Below are positions 24,547 to 32,613 of a stretch of 64,000 nucleotides of DNA, in pieces. The position numbers were made by a program, and so were the translations under genes. Source of the DNA: a virus; IMG/VR virus record IMGVR_UViG_3300012206_000007, positions 1-64,000 of that record, one strand, 5' to 3'. The notes below the pieces were generated by a model, which saw only the letters and a program-made list of their open reading frames with translations, did no database searches and had not been told where the DNA came from. Positions within the stretch are counted from its first letter, which is position 1. The number at the start of each line of letters is the position of its first letter.

Positions 24547-24885
24547 CTAGGCGACAAGCGCCGACACGAGCACGCCGTCAGAGGCGACGTCCGCGTCGAA
24601 GCGGAGCTGGGCGAGGTTCAAGGCGTTGGCGGCCTGCGTGAGCGAGACCGAAAAGGTGGGGAGGCTGCTGGCGGTCGGGACGGGCAGGACGACAAGAACC
24701 GAGTCGAGCGTGACCCGGTCAAGGCCGTCGAGGCCGACGTAGACCTTCCCGGTGTTGGTCGCGAGGGCTTCGACGAGGAAGGCGTGGACGGAGGTCGGAT
24801 TGAGGGTGGCGGGCAGCGTCAAGGCGACTGGCGTACCGGGGGCGGGCACCGTCAGCTTGCCGAGGCCGTAAAAGAGGGCCGCCAT
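24547..24885 (-). CDS. Conserved phage beta-sandwich protein
   Basis: 112 residues from ATG 24885 (TAATG overlap). The sequence MAALFYGLGKLTVPAPGTPV, FLVEALATNTGKVYVGLDGL, FSVSLTQAANALNLAQLRFD, GVLVSALVA is a recurrent small protein of environmental phages in the packaging/head module. It probably has a beta-sandwich fold and may decorate the head. The exact function is not known. Confidence 0.72.
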   Translation of the reverse strand: MAALFYGLGKLTVPAPGTPVALTLPATLNPTSVHAFLVEALATNTGKVYVGLDGLDRVTLDSVLVVLPVPTASSLPTFSVSLTQAANALNLAQLRFDADVASDGVLVSALVA

Positions 24886-25358
24886 TAGAGGAGCGCCACG
24901 GTCAGGAAGAAGACAGTGATGGCGAGCTGGTTGGCTGGGTCGCCCCCGGTGAGGTCGCCGGGATTCCCACTCAGCTTGAGCACGATGGGGGCGGCGACAT
25001 CGCCCGCACCATACTCGAAGGTGGCGAGGTTCGTGTGGAGGCCGGGGAGGAGTTCCGCTTGGGGCAGGGGCGAGAGGAAATGGAGGGCCTGCCCCGCCGT
25101 CAGCCAATTCGTCAAGTCGGTGCGTCCAGTCGCCGACACATTGAGCAGCAGGTCGAGCACATCCCAGTTGGACTGTGTCACCACTTCGAGGTAGGCGTCG
25201 GCGCCAATGTTCGTGTAGGAGGCCGCAAAGGCTTTGGACAGAACGCCCTGCGTGGGGACCACGATCCGATTGACGACGCCAGCGACGAGCGCCACCGGCG
25301 TGGTGGGGAGGGCTTTGATCTGGGCGTCGGTCAGCGTGACGGTGGCGGACTGGAGCAT
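24885..25358 (-). CDS. Conserved phage protein of the head module
   Basis: 157 residues from ATG 25358, which has GGGAGGCGAT upstream; a longer start at 25418 is possible. The pattern ATVTLTDAQIKALPTTPVAL, VVPTQGVLSKAFAASYTNIG, ALHFLSPLPQAELLPGL, a long strand IVLKLSGNPGDLTGGDPANQ and a hydrophobic end is a known companion of the 24547 family. Predicted beta-rich; probably structural. Confidence 0.7.
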   Translation of the reverse strand: MLQSATVTLTDAQIKALPTTPVALVAGVVNRIVVPTQGVLSKAFAASYTNIGADAYLEVVTQSNWDVLDLLLNVSATGRTDLTNWLTAGQALHFLSPLPQAELLPGLHTNLATFEYGAGDVAAPIVLKLSGNPGDLTGGDPANQLAITVFFLTVALL

Positions 25359-25404
25359 ATCGCCTCCCAGATCGAGTCCGCCGAAGAGGCGGGCGACGAA
25401 GCCA

Positions 25405-25623
25405 TCACCCCCCAACATCGGTGGGCGTCTGCCCCAGCCACCACGCCCAGAGGCGACCGAGTCCCCGGCGGAGGGATCGGAGGCCGTGTGTGACCCCGCG
25501 CAGGAGCCGCGCCCGCCACGACAGCGGCCTCGGCGGTGGCCCCACCTCGAAGAGGGGCGCGCCGAGGGTGGGTGCGCCCATGCGGTAGACGGTGGTGGGG
25601 GCGGGCCAGGGGTCGAGCGGCAT
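25405..25623 (-). CDS. Small basic amphipathic protein
   Basis: 72 residues. A Pro-rich start is followed by LSWRARLLRGVTHGLRSLRR and LGRLWAWWLGQ, which together form an amphipathic, Arg/Trp-rich helix that could bind membranes. It overlaps the metallopeptidase-like gene's stop at 25623. Family unknown. Confidence 0.5.
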   Translation of the reverse strand: MPLDPWPAPTTVYRMGAPTLGAPLFEVGPPPRPLSWRARLLRGVTHGLRSLRRGLGRLWAWWLGQTPTDVGG

Positions 25624-26084
25624 CAGCCCCTCAGCAGCAGACGGTGGCGCTGGAGGCCCCGGACGACTGCAGATAGGAGGCCACCGAGCGCGCGGCAGAA
25701 GTCTTCTTCGTCTGCTGGCACGACAGAGTGACCTGCGACGCGCGCGGGCTGCAGGCGCTGGCGTTCAGCCCACCCGAACGTACTGTGCGTGCACTCATGG
25801 CTGAGGAGGCCAACGCCGAGATGCGACCGGCAGAGGAGGATCTCACCGTGGTCCGGCGTGAGACGGAAGCCGTAGCGGGTTGGACGGTGCCGGGTCCATG
25901 TGACACTGAGCGCCCAATAGTTGCGCCCGATGCTGGAGGTCATATCGTGCGTGGCAGCGTAGGCGCGGAGGGCGTCAAGGGTATCGAAGATGCGGACGGT
26001 GACGAAGGCTTTGCGACGGGCATAGAAGCGGGCGCGGAAGGTGGCGAGCTGGCCGGGCGGCGCATCGTGTGCAGCAGTCGGCAT
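25623..26084 (-). CDS. HExxH metallopeptidase-like protein
   Basis: 153 residues. The centre contains LLSHECTHSTFGW, an HExxH zinc-metallopeptidase motif with a following aromatic, and the C-terminal helix has EEDFCRALGGL, where a Glu could supply the third ligand as in M78/ImmA-type proteins. The N-terminus is beta-rich. It sits between terminase and portal genes, where head-processing or structural accessory genes are common. A catalytic role is inferred from the motif only. Confidence 0.6.
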   Translation of the reverse strand: MPTAAHDAPPGQLATFRARFYARRKAFVTVRIFDTLDALRAYAATHDMTSSIGRNYWALSVTWTRHRPTRYGFRLTPDHGEILLCRSHLGVGLLSHECTHSTFGWAERQRLQPARVAGHSVVPADEEDFCRALGGLLSAVVRGLQRHRLLLRG

Positions 26085-26088
26085 GGCG

Positions 26089-26253
26089 TCAGCGGGGCTG
26101 CACTTTGCTCGCCAGCCAGAAGCAGGGGAGCGCCATCCAGCAGAGCGCGGCCCCGATCAGAATCGTGCGGAGGTCATCGGCAGGCAGTGCGATGACGACG
26201 CCCGCTAGCAGCAACAGCACCCCCGCGACGATCGCCGACAGGAAGCCCCGCAT
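26089..26253 (-). CDS. Small two-span membrane protein
   Basis: 54 residues, shorter than usual cut-offs. Two hydrophobic helices (FLSAIVAGVLLLLAGVVIAL and ILIGAALCWMALPCFWLA) are separated by a short PADDLRT loop. ATG 26253 overlaps the preceding TGA. Two-span proteins of this length are candidate holins, but the position inside the head module does not support that strongly. Confidence 0.6.
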   Translation of the reverse strand: MRGFLSAIVAGVLLLLAGVVIALPADDLRTILIGAALCWMALPCFWLASKVQPR

Positions 26254-26753
26254 CAGCGTGTCGGCTCGAGCGGCAGGGCGGAGGCGGTCGCGTCGCTGAC
26301 GCCGGGACCGAAGGCGGTATCCGGCGCCTCGGTCGAGCGGCGCAGGGCGGCGCCGAAGCGATGCTTCGCCTCGGGCGAGGGGTAGGTGCCCCCATCGTAC
26401 GATTTCGAGAGCGTTGGCGCGTCCCGATTGGAGCCATCTTGCGCCCAGCGCCGGAAGACCATCGGCTGGCCTTCACCGTTTCTGTAGGCGGTTTCGGCCT
26501 CGCGCTCGACTTGGCGCAGCTTGTGGAGCGAGTCGACGACGACGCGCTGGCCCCGGCCATCGGTGGTGGTAAAGCCGCGAAACGCCGCCGTCTTCACCGC
26601 GCCGATGTCCATCGCGATCGTCGCGGCCGGAATCCACGCCATCGGCTGGCCGCAGTGCTGCGGCCCACCGGCGCGGGCGCCGATGGCGGCGGGGATCACC
26701 ACATCGGGCAGGAGTTGGCCGCAGACCGTGCACCAAAAGTCGTGGAGCGCCAT
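26253..26753 (-). CDS. Zinc-ribbon phage protein
   Basis: 166 residues. The N-terminus begins FWCTVCGQLLPDVVIP with a second pair HCGQPMAW about 20 residues later, giving a zinc ribbon of the FmdB-like kind. The rest includes FRGFTTTDGRGQRVVVDSLH and a stretch about a Tyr/Arg-rich frame (VFRRWAQDGSNRDAPT), typical of a protein found beside the terminase in many uncultured phages. Function unknown. Confidence 0.7.
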   Translation of the reverse strand: MALHDFWCTVCGQLLPDVVIPAAIGARAGGPQHCGQPMAWIPAATIAMDIGAVKTAAFRGFTTTDGRGQRVVVDSLHKLRQVEREAETAYRNGEGQPMVFRRWAQDGSNRDAPTLSKSYDGGTYPSPEAKHRFGAALRRSTEAPDTAFGPGVSDATASALPLEPTR

Positions 26754-26758
26754 CGGCG

Positions 26759-27382
26759 TCAGCCTTTCCAGAACAGTTCATCTTTGATGCGGTCGACCAC
26801 CGCCTCGACCGCCTGCGCGACGGTCTGGCCGCGCTTCCCCGCGCGGTAGTGCAGCTCTTCGAGTTGGCCCGGCGTGAAGGGAAGGTCGACCTCGCCGATG
26901 GAGAGGCGGGCGAGGCGGCGGGCAGCGGCGACGAGCGCGTCGGCGGACTGCGATGCGCCGAGGCCGAGCAGGCCGTCGAGGTCCTCACGGTCGAGGCGCG
27001 AGAGGGTGAGGCTGCCCTCCTCGACGAGTTCGTAGGGGGCGGGGAATGCAGTGGACGAGACGACGCTGATCGGCACATGACCGACCTGCACGATCCAGTC
27101 ACCGGGCCGCGCCACGACGGTCACGTCATCAGGCAGTGTGACGGCTTGGGACTCGCCGATGCGCACGCCGAGGAAGGTCGCTCCGGGGCGGCGCAGTCCT
27201 ACGCGCGCGGGCAGGGGAGGGCGTGGCCGTGGCGCGGGCGGTGCGGGGATCTTTTCCTCCTGGCGCGGCAGCGCCCCTGTGAGCCTGTCGGCAGGCTCAC
27301 TCGTGCTGGCGGGCATCGAAATAGAGGGAAAGGGGGTCGGCTCCGGCGTCGGCGAACTCGTCATCTTCTTGATGACCGGCAT
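26759..27382 (-). CDS. Hypothetical protein adjacent to terminase
   Basis: 207 residues. The first 60 are Pro/Ser-rich and disordered. A beta-rich segment follows (FLGVRIGESQAVTLPDDVTV, RPGDWIVQVGHVPISVV), then an acidic region with a strongly helical C-terminus (TPGQLEELHYRAGKRGQTVA). It overlaps the terminase 3' end by 86 bases, so translation is likely coupled. No family was recognised. Confidence 0.6.
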   Translation of the reverse strand: MPVIKKMTSSPTPEPTPFPSISMPASTSEPADRLTGALPRQEEKIPAPPAPRPRPPLPARVGLRRPGATFLGVRIGESQAVTLPDDVTVVARPGDWIVQVGHVPISVVSSTAFPAPYELVEEGSLTLSRLDREDLDGLLGLGASQSADALVAAARRLARLSIGEVDLPFTPGQLEELHYRAGKRGQTVAQAVEAVVDRIKDELFWKG

Positions 27383-29615
27383 CGGCTTCCTCCGCCGTCA
27401 GCGCCTGGCAGCGGGCGTTCGGCGGGGCGCTCGGCGTGAGCGCTGCCTGCCGGTCGCGCGCGGCTTTGCGGTGGCGCTTCTCGCTGAGCGGCTCGGCTTC
27501 GCCACCGGCGAGGCGCCACGCGACATAGTAGCCGATCGCGGCGGCGAGGATGGCGTCGTCGTGCTGGCCCCGCGCGGCCTGGGCCTCGGCGAGCGGTCCC
27601 GGCGTGATGAAGTGCCGCAACTCGGCGCGCGTAATCGGCGAGTTGAGGATGAAGTCGGGTTGCCCCGTGATCGGATCAACGTTGGTGATCGCGTCGCGGA
27701 AGCTCGCGAGCAGAATCGGGCGCGTCCGCGTCGTCGTCACCCACCCGATGCGCGTCGAGTAGCGCCGGTCGGGGCTGGCGGCATCGGCATATTCCCAGAC
27801 GTAGAAGTGCGAGTACCCGAGGTGGAGCTGCAAGGTGTCCTGCGTCGCGAGGCCATGGCCGTTGGTCTCGATGGCGGCGAGCGCTTCGACGCCGTCCTCG
27901 TCGGGGTAGAGGCGGCCGATGGCATCGCACACGAAGGCGAGCTGCTGCGTGTCGACGGTCTTGCTGACGTATTGGGCGACCTGCTCGGCGGGCTCATCGA
28001 AGGTCGGGAGGCGGATGAGGTCGATGACCGAGCAGTCCTGGCCGAGGCCGTCGGAAACGTCGACGCTCATGACGTAGCGGCGGCGGCCACGCGGACGTGG
28101 GTATTCCCAGATCGCGAGGACGCTCTCACGGAGGGAGGGCAGGGCCGCGACTTCGGTGGGCGTCAGGCGCTGGAAGCCGTAGCCGGGCGGGATGGGGAAG
28201 GTTTCGGCAGCGAGCTTCGAGGTCGGCTGCGGGATGCGCATCGAGAGGGGCGGCAGGGGGCGAGCGGGCGGGCGCCCCGGCGGAGCGGGGGCGAGCGCCT
28301 CGCGGGACGCCCCCGCACCGGGAGCGGTGTCGTCTTCGGGCAACCGGCGCAACGCCGCGATGTCGCGGGCGGGCTCGACCTTCCAGACGTCGAGGAGCGG
28401 GCGTTTGGCGCCCGCCGCGTCAATCGCGTCGAGCTGCGCGAAGGTGAAGATCGAGCGGCCCGCATACTGGAAACACTCGATGTCGTCGGCACAAAACTCC
28501 TTGGCGAAGGTGCCATAGTCGCCTTTCTGCTCGTAGAAGGCGCGGGTCGTCTCATACCAGTAGAGCTGATCGCGGCTGAGGGTGACGGCCCGTGGGAGCC
28601 ACTGGGTCGAGGTGCGCTCGCACCTGGTGGCCCACGCGAGGGTCGAGGAGGACGGCACCCAGTGGGGGGGCGGCGGCAGCGCGTATTTGGAGGGCTCGGC
28701 GTAGACGGGCACGAAGATGTTGGTGAAGCGGCCGACGCCGGAGGCGCTGGTCTGCCAGTGCTGATGCCACCAATCCCCCGCGTGCTCCGCCGTGGACTCG
28801 AAGAGGACCAGTGTGTCGTGATGCACGGGGATGGCGGGCAGGAGCGCGGCATCCAGTTGCTGCGGGTTCGCCCACGTGGCGAGTTCGCTGATGTGGATCG
28901 TCGAGAAGGTCATGCCCCGCCCGATCGCGCCTTTGCTGCCCTCCGTGCCGGAGACGGCTTGCAGCGCGCCACGGGTCGACTGGCCCCACGCCGTCTTGAG
29001 GAAGCTGCCGTTCTCGAAGCTCGTCTCGCGGTTCTTGACGAAGGTCAGTCGCGCCGGCTTGAGGAAGTAGGGGAGGTGGTCGACGAGGCGCACGACCATG
29101 CGGAACAAGTAGCCGGCCTGGTCTTCGACGTCGGCGCCGCTCAAGCCGCGCGTGTGTGGCTGGAACAGGATGCGGTGCGCGACGAGGGCTTCGCTGAGCG
29201 TCGAGATGTACAGCTGCCGGGCCTTCAACACGTTGACGAGGAGGCCATCGGGATGGACGCCCCACCGCGCCGCTTCGAGGGCGGCGAGCCGTCCGAGGAC
29301 GTAGGTTTGCGACTCGGAGAGCGGGGAGAGGCGACGCAGGCCGTGGCCCTGGTCATCAATCCACACGAAGCGCGTCACGAAGTACTCGAAGTCGATCGCG
29401 CACTTGAGCGGCGTCGTGTGCAGGAAGAGCGCCTCCTCGGGCGCGAGGCGGCGCGTGTAGCGGCCCTCGGGCGTGCGCGCGGCGACCAGCGCGTCAGTCA
29501 GGGCGGCGGTGTCCGCGAGCGAGTAGGTCGGCAGGCCCGTGTCGCGCAGCGCCTGCCAGCGGGGCGTGGCGAGGAGGGTCTGCTCGCGGGCGGCGACCGT
29601 GGCCGGCGAATACAT
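27297..29615 (-). CDS. Terminase large subunit
   Basis: 772 residues. The N-terminal ATPase half has a deviant Walker A-like segment (LLVNVLKARQLYIS, near residue 128) with a C-motif region around TIHISELATWA (near 240). The nuclease half shows the first acidic site in YVMSVDVSDGLGQDCSV (near 515), FVCDAIGRLYPDEDG, and the last in ARGQHDDAILAAAIGYYVAW (near 680). The NGHGL segment (IETNGHGLATQDTL) is also typical. It packages DNA into the prohead through the portal. The C-terminal 90 residues are unusually charged and overlap the next gene. Confidence 0.88.
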   Translation of the reverse strand: MYSPATVAAREQTLLATPRWQALRDTGLPTYSLADTAALTDALVAARTPEGRYTRRLAPEEALFLHTTPLKCAIDFEYFVTRFVWIDDQGHGLRRLSPLSESQTYVLGRLAALEAARWGVHPDGLLVNVLKARQLYISTLSEALVAHRILFQPHTRGLSGADVEDQAGYLFRMVVRLVDHLPYFLKPARLTFVKNRETSFENGSFLKTAWGQSTRGALQAVSGTEGSKGAIGRGMTFSTIHISELATWANPQQLDAALLPAIPVHHDTLVLFESTAEHAGDWWHQHWQTSASGVGRFTNIFVPVYAEPSKYALPPPPHWVPSSSTLAWATRCERTSTQWLPRAVTLSRDQLYWYETTRAFYEQKGDYGTFAKEFCADDIECFQYAGRSIFTFAQLDAIDAAGAKRPLLDVWKVEPARDIAALRRLPEDDTAPGAGASREALAPAPPGRPPARPLPPLSMRIPQPTSKLAAETFPIPPGYGFQRLTPTEVAALPSLRESVLAIWEYPRPRGRRRYVMSVDVSDGLGQDCSVIDLIRLPTFDEPAEQVAQYVSKTVDTQQLAFVCDAIGRLYPDEDGVEALAAIETNGHGLATQDTLQLHLGYSHFYVWEYADAASPDRRYSTRIGWVTTTRTRPILLASFRDAITNVDPITGQPDFILNSPITRAELRHFITPGPLAEAQAARGQHDDAILAAAIGYYVAWRLAGGEAEPLSEKRHRKAARDRQAALTPSAPPNARCQALTAEEADAGHQEDDEFADAGADPLSLYFDARQHE

Positions 29616-29645
29616 CGCTGCATCCTATCGCGTGCATCGCCTCCG

Positions 29646-29690
29646 TACCTACCGGTACGGACCCTCCGTACCCTCCGTACACGGTACTGA
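29646..29690. repeat. GTAC-rich repeat before the terminase gene
   Basis: CCGTACC TACC GGTACGG forms a 7-bp stem, followed by ACCCTCCGTACCCTCCGTAC (29661-29680), which is identical to 36800-36819, and a final GGTACTGATCGG. It lies in the 86-base gap between the coiled-coil gene and the terminase start. Confidence 0.8.
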
Positions 29691-29701
29691 TCGGGCGTCG
29701 C

Positions 29702-30097
29702 TCAGTTGCCGGAGTCTTGTCCAGACGGCGCGGCATCGGTCGCGCGCCCCAGGCGGCGTTGCGTCTGCAGGCCCTGCACCATGCCCTGGAGGCGGCCGAT
29801 TTCAATCGATTGGGCGACGACGGTTTTCTGCATGCGGTCGAGGCTGCCGTTGGTCTGCTGCTTGACGTCCCCGACGAGGGAGACGACTTCGTGGGAGGCG
29901 TCGACGGTCTGCTGCTTCACGTCGGCGAGTTGGGCGGTGAGGTCGGAGGAGGTGTCCGCGAGGAGCGAGACGACCTGCTGGTGTTCGGCGTTGCGGCGGG
30001 GGCGGCGGGAGAACCCATCGAAGAGTTCGCGCAGGACGACGACGACGGCGCCCGTGTAGAGCGGGATGAGGATGACCAGATCGGAGGTGGGCATCAT
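29702..30097 (-). CDS. Membrane-anchored coiled-coil protein
   Basis: 131 residues (ATG 30097 or 30094). A single N-terminal transmembrane helix (LVILIPLYTGAVVVVLREL) is followed by about 80 residues of coiled coil with repeated DVKQQTxDxSxEVVSLxGDV units. The order membrane anchor plus periplasmic or cytoplasmic coil resembles i-spanins or pinholin-associated factors, but no partner is seen nearby. It overlaps the next small coiled-coil gene. Confidence 0.6.
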   Translation of the reverse strand: MMPTSDLVILIPLYTGAVVVVLRELFDGFSRRPRRNAEHQQVVSLLADTSSDLTAQLADVKQQTVDASHEVVSLVGDVKQQTNGSLDRMQKTVVAQSIEIGRLQGMVQGLQTQRRLGRATDAAPSGQDSGN

Positions 30098-30273
30098 GGC
30101 GTCGCGGGGCTTGGGAGGGGCCGCGCGCTGGGAGGCGGGAGGGCCAAGCGCGTCTGGAGCAGGTGCCAGAGGGCATCGAGACGCGCGTGGAGGTCCGCGA
30201 TGTCCGCGCGCAGGTCGGTGACGGCGGTCTCGATCTCGTCGAGCGCCGTGAGGATCTGGTCGTGCTCGCTCAC
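30094..30273 (-). CDS. Small coiled-coil protein
   Basis: 59 residues from GTG 30273, which overlaps the upstream TGA (GTGA). Nearly the entire protein is a heptad coil (ILTALDEIETAVTDLRADIA, DLHARLDALWHLLQ) with a Pro-rich end. It may pair with the membrane coil protein downstream, whose start it overlaps by four bases. Confidence 0.6.
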   Translation of the reverse strand: MSEHDQILTALDEIETAVTDLRADIADLHARLDALWHLLQTRLALPPPSARPLPSPATP

Positions 30274-30635
30274 GGGTGCCACGCGTTGCACGGAATGACT
30301 TCGAGAAATTCTACGGGATGTACTTCTATCCAGCCGTGGCCCGCTTCGGTATCGACGCGGCGGATGCCCCGGATGCGGACACAGTCCCCGGGCTTCGGCG
30401 GCAGAATTGGCCCCTCCGGCGGCACGAGCGTCGGGATGATCTCGGCCACGATGAAGCGGTGCCCATCACTCAGGCGGACGTGCCAGTCGCCATCGGCTTC
30501 GTGCCGGACGACCGTGACGTGCCCTTCGACCTCGACATGCGTGTGCCGGGAGGTGACGAGCGACGCAATCGTCTCGCGGTGGGCGAGTCGCCCCTCGCCG
30601 AGCGCCAGCAGGAGCAGGAGCCAAGCCGTCGGCAT
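30270..30635 (-). CDS. OB-fold-like protein with N-terminal signal-like helix
   Basis: 121 residues. Residues 1-18 are hydrophobic (PTAWLLLLLALGEG) like a short signal or anchor. The remaining beta pattern, HVTVVRHEADGDWHVRLSDG, FIVAEIIPTLVP, GDCVRIRGIRRVDTEAGHGW, matches OB-fold proteins of unknown function found in many bacteria, with the final HPVEFLEVIP strand. Probably exported or membrane-tethered. Confidence 0.65.
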   Translation of the reverse strand: MPTAWLLLLLALGEGRLAHRETIASLVTSRHTHVEVEGHVTVVRHEADGDWHVRLSDGHRFIVAEIIPTLVPPEGPILPPKPGDCVRIRGIRRVDTEAGHGWIEVHPVEFLEVIPCNAWHP

Positions 30636-30637
30636 GC

Positions 30638-30904
30638 TTACCAGCGTAGCAAAAGTCTGGTGCCGATCGAGTTGGCCCCGTCCCAGTCATGCCGAGCGGC
30701 GGCTTGCAGCTCCCAGTGGAGGCCTCCCACCTGGGCTGCGCGGTTCTTGAAGGAGGCGACCACTTGGGCGCCGTGCTTGTCGAGCGTGCCAACGACGACC
30801 TTTTCGCCGGGCTGCGCGTCGGCCGGCAGGGTCTCGGTGACGAGCCGCTGGAGCTGCTCGGCACTGAAGATCGTCGGGGCGGCGTTCGGTACGGGCAGGC
30901 CCAT
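30638..30904 (-). CDS. Conserved small phage protein
   Basis: 88 residues from ATG 30904, overlapping the upstream stop. The sequence FSAEQLQRLVTETLPADAQP, VVVGTLDKHGAQVVASFKNR, LHWELQAAARHDWDGANSIG, LLLRW follows a pattern seen in several phage proteins: a short helix then a beta meander ending in a basic aromatic pair. The role is unknown. Confidence 0.62.
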   Translation of the reverse strand: MGLPVPNAAPTIFSAEQLQRLVTETLPADAQPGEKVVVGTLDKHGAQVVASFKNRAAQVGGLHWELQAAARHDWDGANSIGTRLLLRW

Positions 30905-31440
30905 CAGGTGGTCCAGCGGTCGCGCCACATCCGCGCGAGTTGCTGCTCGAGGTGTGTCAGGCGTTGCTCGATGCGGTCCAGCGCGGTGGTGGCGGTGTGG
31001 CCAGCCGTGCGGAGCGACGCGTCGAGGGAGGCGACCTGCTCGGCGAGGTGCGTGAGGCTGGTCTGGAGGTCGACGAGCAGTTGCGCGGGACTCGGGGTCA
31101 GCGGCAGCGGCGGGGCGGGCGCATCAGGCGCCTCCGGATCGTCCACGAGCGGTGTGGTCCAGCCACCGGGAGGCCCGCCGTTGGGCGGCACGGCATAGGG
31201 GCCGTAGGGCGGGATATCCGTGCCACCGGCTTGCCAGCCAATGAGGCGCAGCCATGCGTAGTGGTCGACGTGGATTTCGACGCCACGCGCGACGAGGTTC
31301 GGCCACTCCGCCCGCCAGTAGACATAGTCGCCGAGGACAGCTTCACGATCGGTGCTATCGGTGAGGCCCGCGCGAATCGTGCGGTCGATGACGGCGGGAT
31401 CGGTCTGGTCGCCGAGCGGCGGCTGAAAGCGGGCACGCAT
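30904..31440 (-). CDS. Hypothetical protein with C-terminal coiled coil
   Basis: 178 residues from ATG 31440. The first half contains YVYWRAEWPNLVARGVEIHV and WLRLIGWQAGGTDIPPYGPY, the middle is Pro-rich, and the last 65 residues are coiled coil (DLQTSLTHLAEQVASLDAS, DRIEQRLTHLEQQLARMW). No family was recognised. A strong ribosome binding site lies upstream but serves a 20-residue leader ORF first. Confidence 0.6.
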   Translation of the reverse strand: MRARFQPPLGDQTDPAVIDRTIRAGLTDSTDREAVLGDYVYWRAEWPNLVARGVEIHVDHYAWLRLIGWQAGGTDIPPYGPYAVPPNGGPPGGWTTPLVDDPEAPDAPAPPLPLTPSPAQLLVDLQTSLTHLAEQVASLDASLRTAGHTATTALDRIEQRLTHLEQQLARMWRDRWTT

Positions 31441-31447
31441 GGGGCGC

Positions 31448-31510
31448 CTAGGCCGCACACCAGGGGACGGGTGTACGATCCCGCCCGAACGGAATAGAAG
31501 TCGCGCACAT
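31448..31510 (-). CDS. Possible 20-residue leader peptide
   Basis: ATG 31510 follows ACGGAGGAAAAGAA, one of the best Shine-Dalgarno sequences in the window. It encodes 20 residues ending in VPWCAA before TAG, ten bases ahead of the next ATG. It may help reinitiation at 31440, or the site may serve the alternative GTG 31508. Confidence 0.4.
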   Translation of the reverse strand: MCATSIPFGRDRTPVPWCAA

Positions 31511-31726
31511 TTCTTTTCCTCCGTTTCGTGTCAATTCAGCCGGTCGAGGGGCTGAAATCCTGTCGAATGGGCGACGCGTGGGGCCAGCGCCTCGACGAAG
31601 ATCGCGCGCCCCCACAGCCGATGACGTACACAGATTGGGCGGCGCAGTCGTTCACACTGGCCGCCCGGACACGGACTAGATAGGGATCGAAATCCTCCAC
31701 ACTGTAGCCGACCTATCCTGCGGAGT
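31511..31726 (-). other. Intergenic leader with long hairpin
   Basis: About 216 bases between the terminase-small-like gene and the leader ORF carry no convincing gene. A strong stem-loop lies at 31637-31666: GGGCGGC pairs with GCCGCCC and, past one bulged base, CAGT with ACTG around a seven-base loop. No T-run follows, so it is more likely a structured leader than an intrinsic terminator. Confidence 0.55.
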
Positions 31727-32563
31727 CTACTCAGGCGGCGCGACCGGCGCTGTCTCAGAGGAGACAGGCGTCGGCGTGACATCGACCACGGGCGCCAGCG
31801 GGGCACGGGTACGCAGGGCGGCGGCCACCGCCTGCTGGAGGTCGACGAGGCTTGCGCTCGGTTGGGCCACGATCGTCTGCTGCTGCTGGACGAGTAGTGG
31901 GGTGCGTGAGAGGAGGTGGCCGAGTTCGAGCGCGAGTTTCTGGTGCGCGAGGCTGGGGAGCTGGAGGACCTGCCCTTTGCCGCGGCAGGTCCGGCAGATC
32001 TTGGGCCGCGGCGCGGCCCCTGTGGCGTGGTCTCCCACGCCACCGCAGGCGGCGCAGGGGATGGGATAGGGGGCCGCCCGCATCATGACATCCTTGACGA
32101 CGGCGACGAGCCGCTCGGCAATCTCGTGGTAGGCCAGCAGATGCGCGCGGGCGAGCGCGGCGTTCCGGTAGGCGGCGAAGAGGTCGAGAATCGTGACGCC
32201 AGCGAGGCGGCAGACATCGCGCAGCGGGAGGTGGTCATAGGTGGGGTCGGCGAGGGTGGCGAGGACGGCTTCGAGGTCGGGCGGCGCGGCTTCAAGCGTG
32301 TGGGCGAGGCGGGACCGGCCCCCGAGGGCCTCGACGACGGGGCCCAGACTGTCGTCGACGGCGGCGGCTTCCTCAGGCGTGAGGAAGGTGGTGCCGCCGG
32401 GGCGGTGGAGCTGGTGTTCGGGCGGGGTAGATGGGACGTCGGTCAGGATGTGCTGGATGTCATGAATGGGCGGCAGGACGGGCTTGGGGCGCGGGGCCAA
32501 GCGCGTGGCCGACCGGATGCGCAGCGCCGGGGGGGCGTTCGGGTCGCCGTGGCGTCGGTTCAT
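31727..32563 (-). CDS. Putative terminase small subunit with zinc-finger insert
   Basis: 278 residues from ATG 32563. After a Pro-rich start it has LTPEEAAAVDDSLGPVVEAL, then repeated helical DNA-binding-like segments (LPLRDVCRLAGVTILDLFAA, RNAALARAHLLAYHEIAERL), a DnaJ-like zinc finger (CAACGGVGDHATG, CRTCRGKGQV), and a helical C-terminus with a Pro-rich tail. A helix-turn-helix followed by an oligomerisation helix in a gene upstream of the large terminase is what a small terminase subunit looks like. The zinc insert is unusual. Confidence 0.55.
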   Translation of the reverse strand: MNRRHGDPNAPPALRIRSATRLAPRPKPVLPPIHDIQHILTDVPSTPPEHQLHRPGGTTFLTPEEAAAVDDSLGPVVEALGGRSRLAHTLEAAPPDLEAVLATLADPTYDHLPLRDVCRLAGVTILDLFAAYRNAALARAHLLAYHEIAERLVAVVKDVMMRAAPYPIPCAACGGVGDHATGAAPRPKICRTCRGKGQVLQLPSLAHQKLALELGHLLSRTPLLVQQQQTIVAQPSASLVDLQQAVAAALRTRAPLAPVVDVTPTPVSSETAPVAPPE

Positions 32564-32613
32564 GGAGCCGCAGCTTGGGTGGCAGTGCCACCCCTCGGCG
32601 CGGTCCGCCGCGC

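Noticed and set aside
23434-24888. Plus-strand ORF of 484 codons over the portal
   Set aside because: Antisense shadow of the portal gene.
27138-29690. Plus-strand ORF of 850 codons over the terminase gene
   Set aside because: It is the antisense shadow of the terminase; composition is Arg/Glu/Gly-rich without motifs, and the minus frame carries the nuclease motifs. Long antisense ORFs are expected at this GC content.
31600-31700. Possible tRNA in the leader with the strong hairpin
   Set aside because: The GGATCGAAATCC stem resembles a T-arm, but no acceptor stem, D-arm or anticodon arm can be drawn around it.
31531-32043. Minus-strand 170-codon ORF overlapping the small-terminase-like gene
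   Set aside because: Ser/Arg-rich nonsense sequence in another frame of the 31727 gene; the gene itself has motifs.
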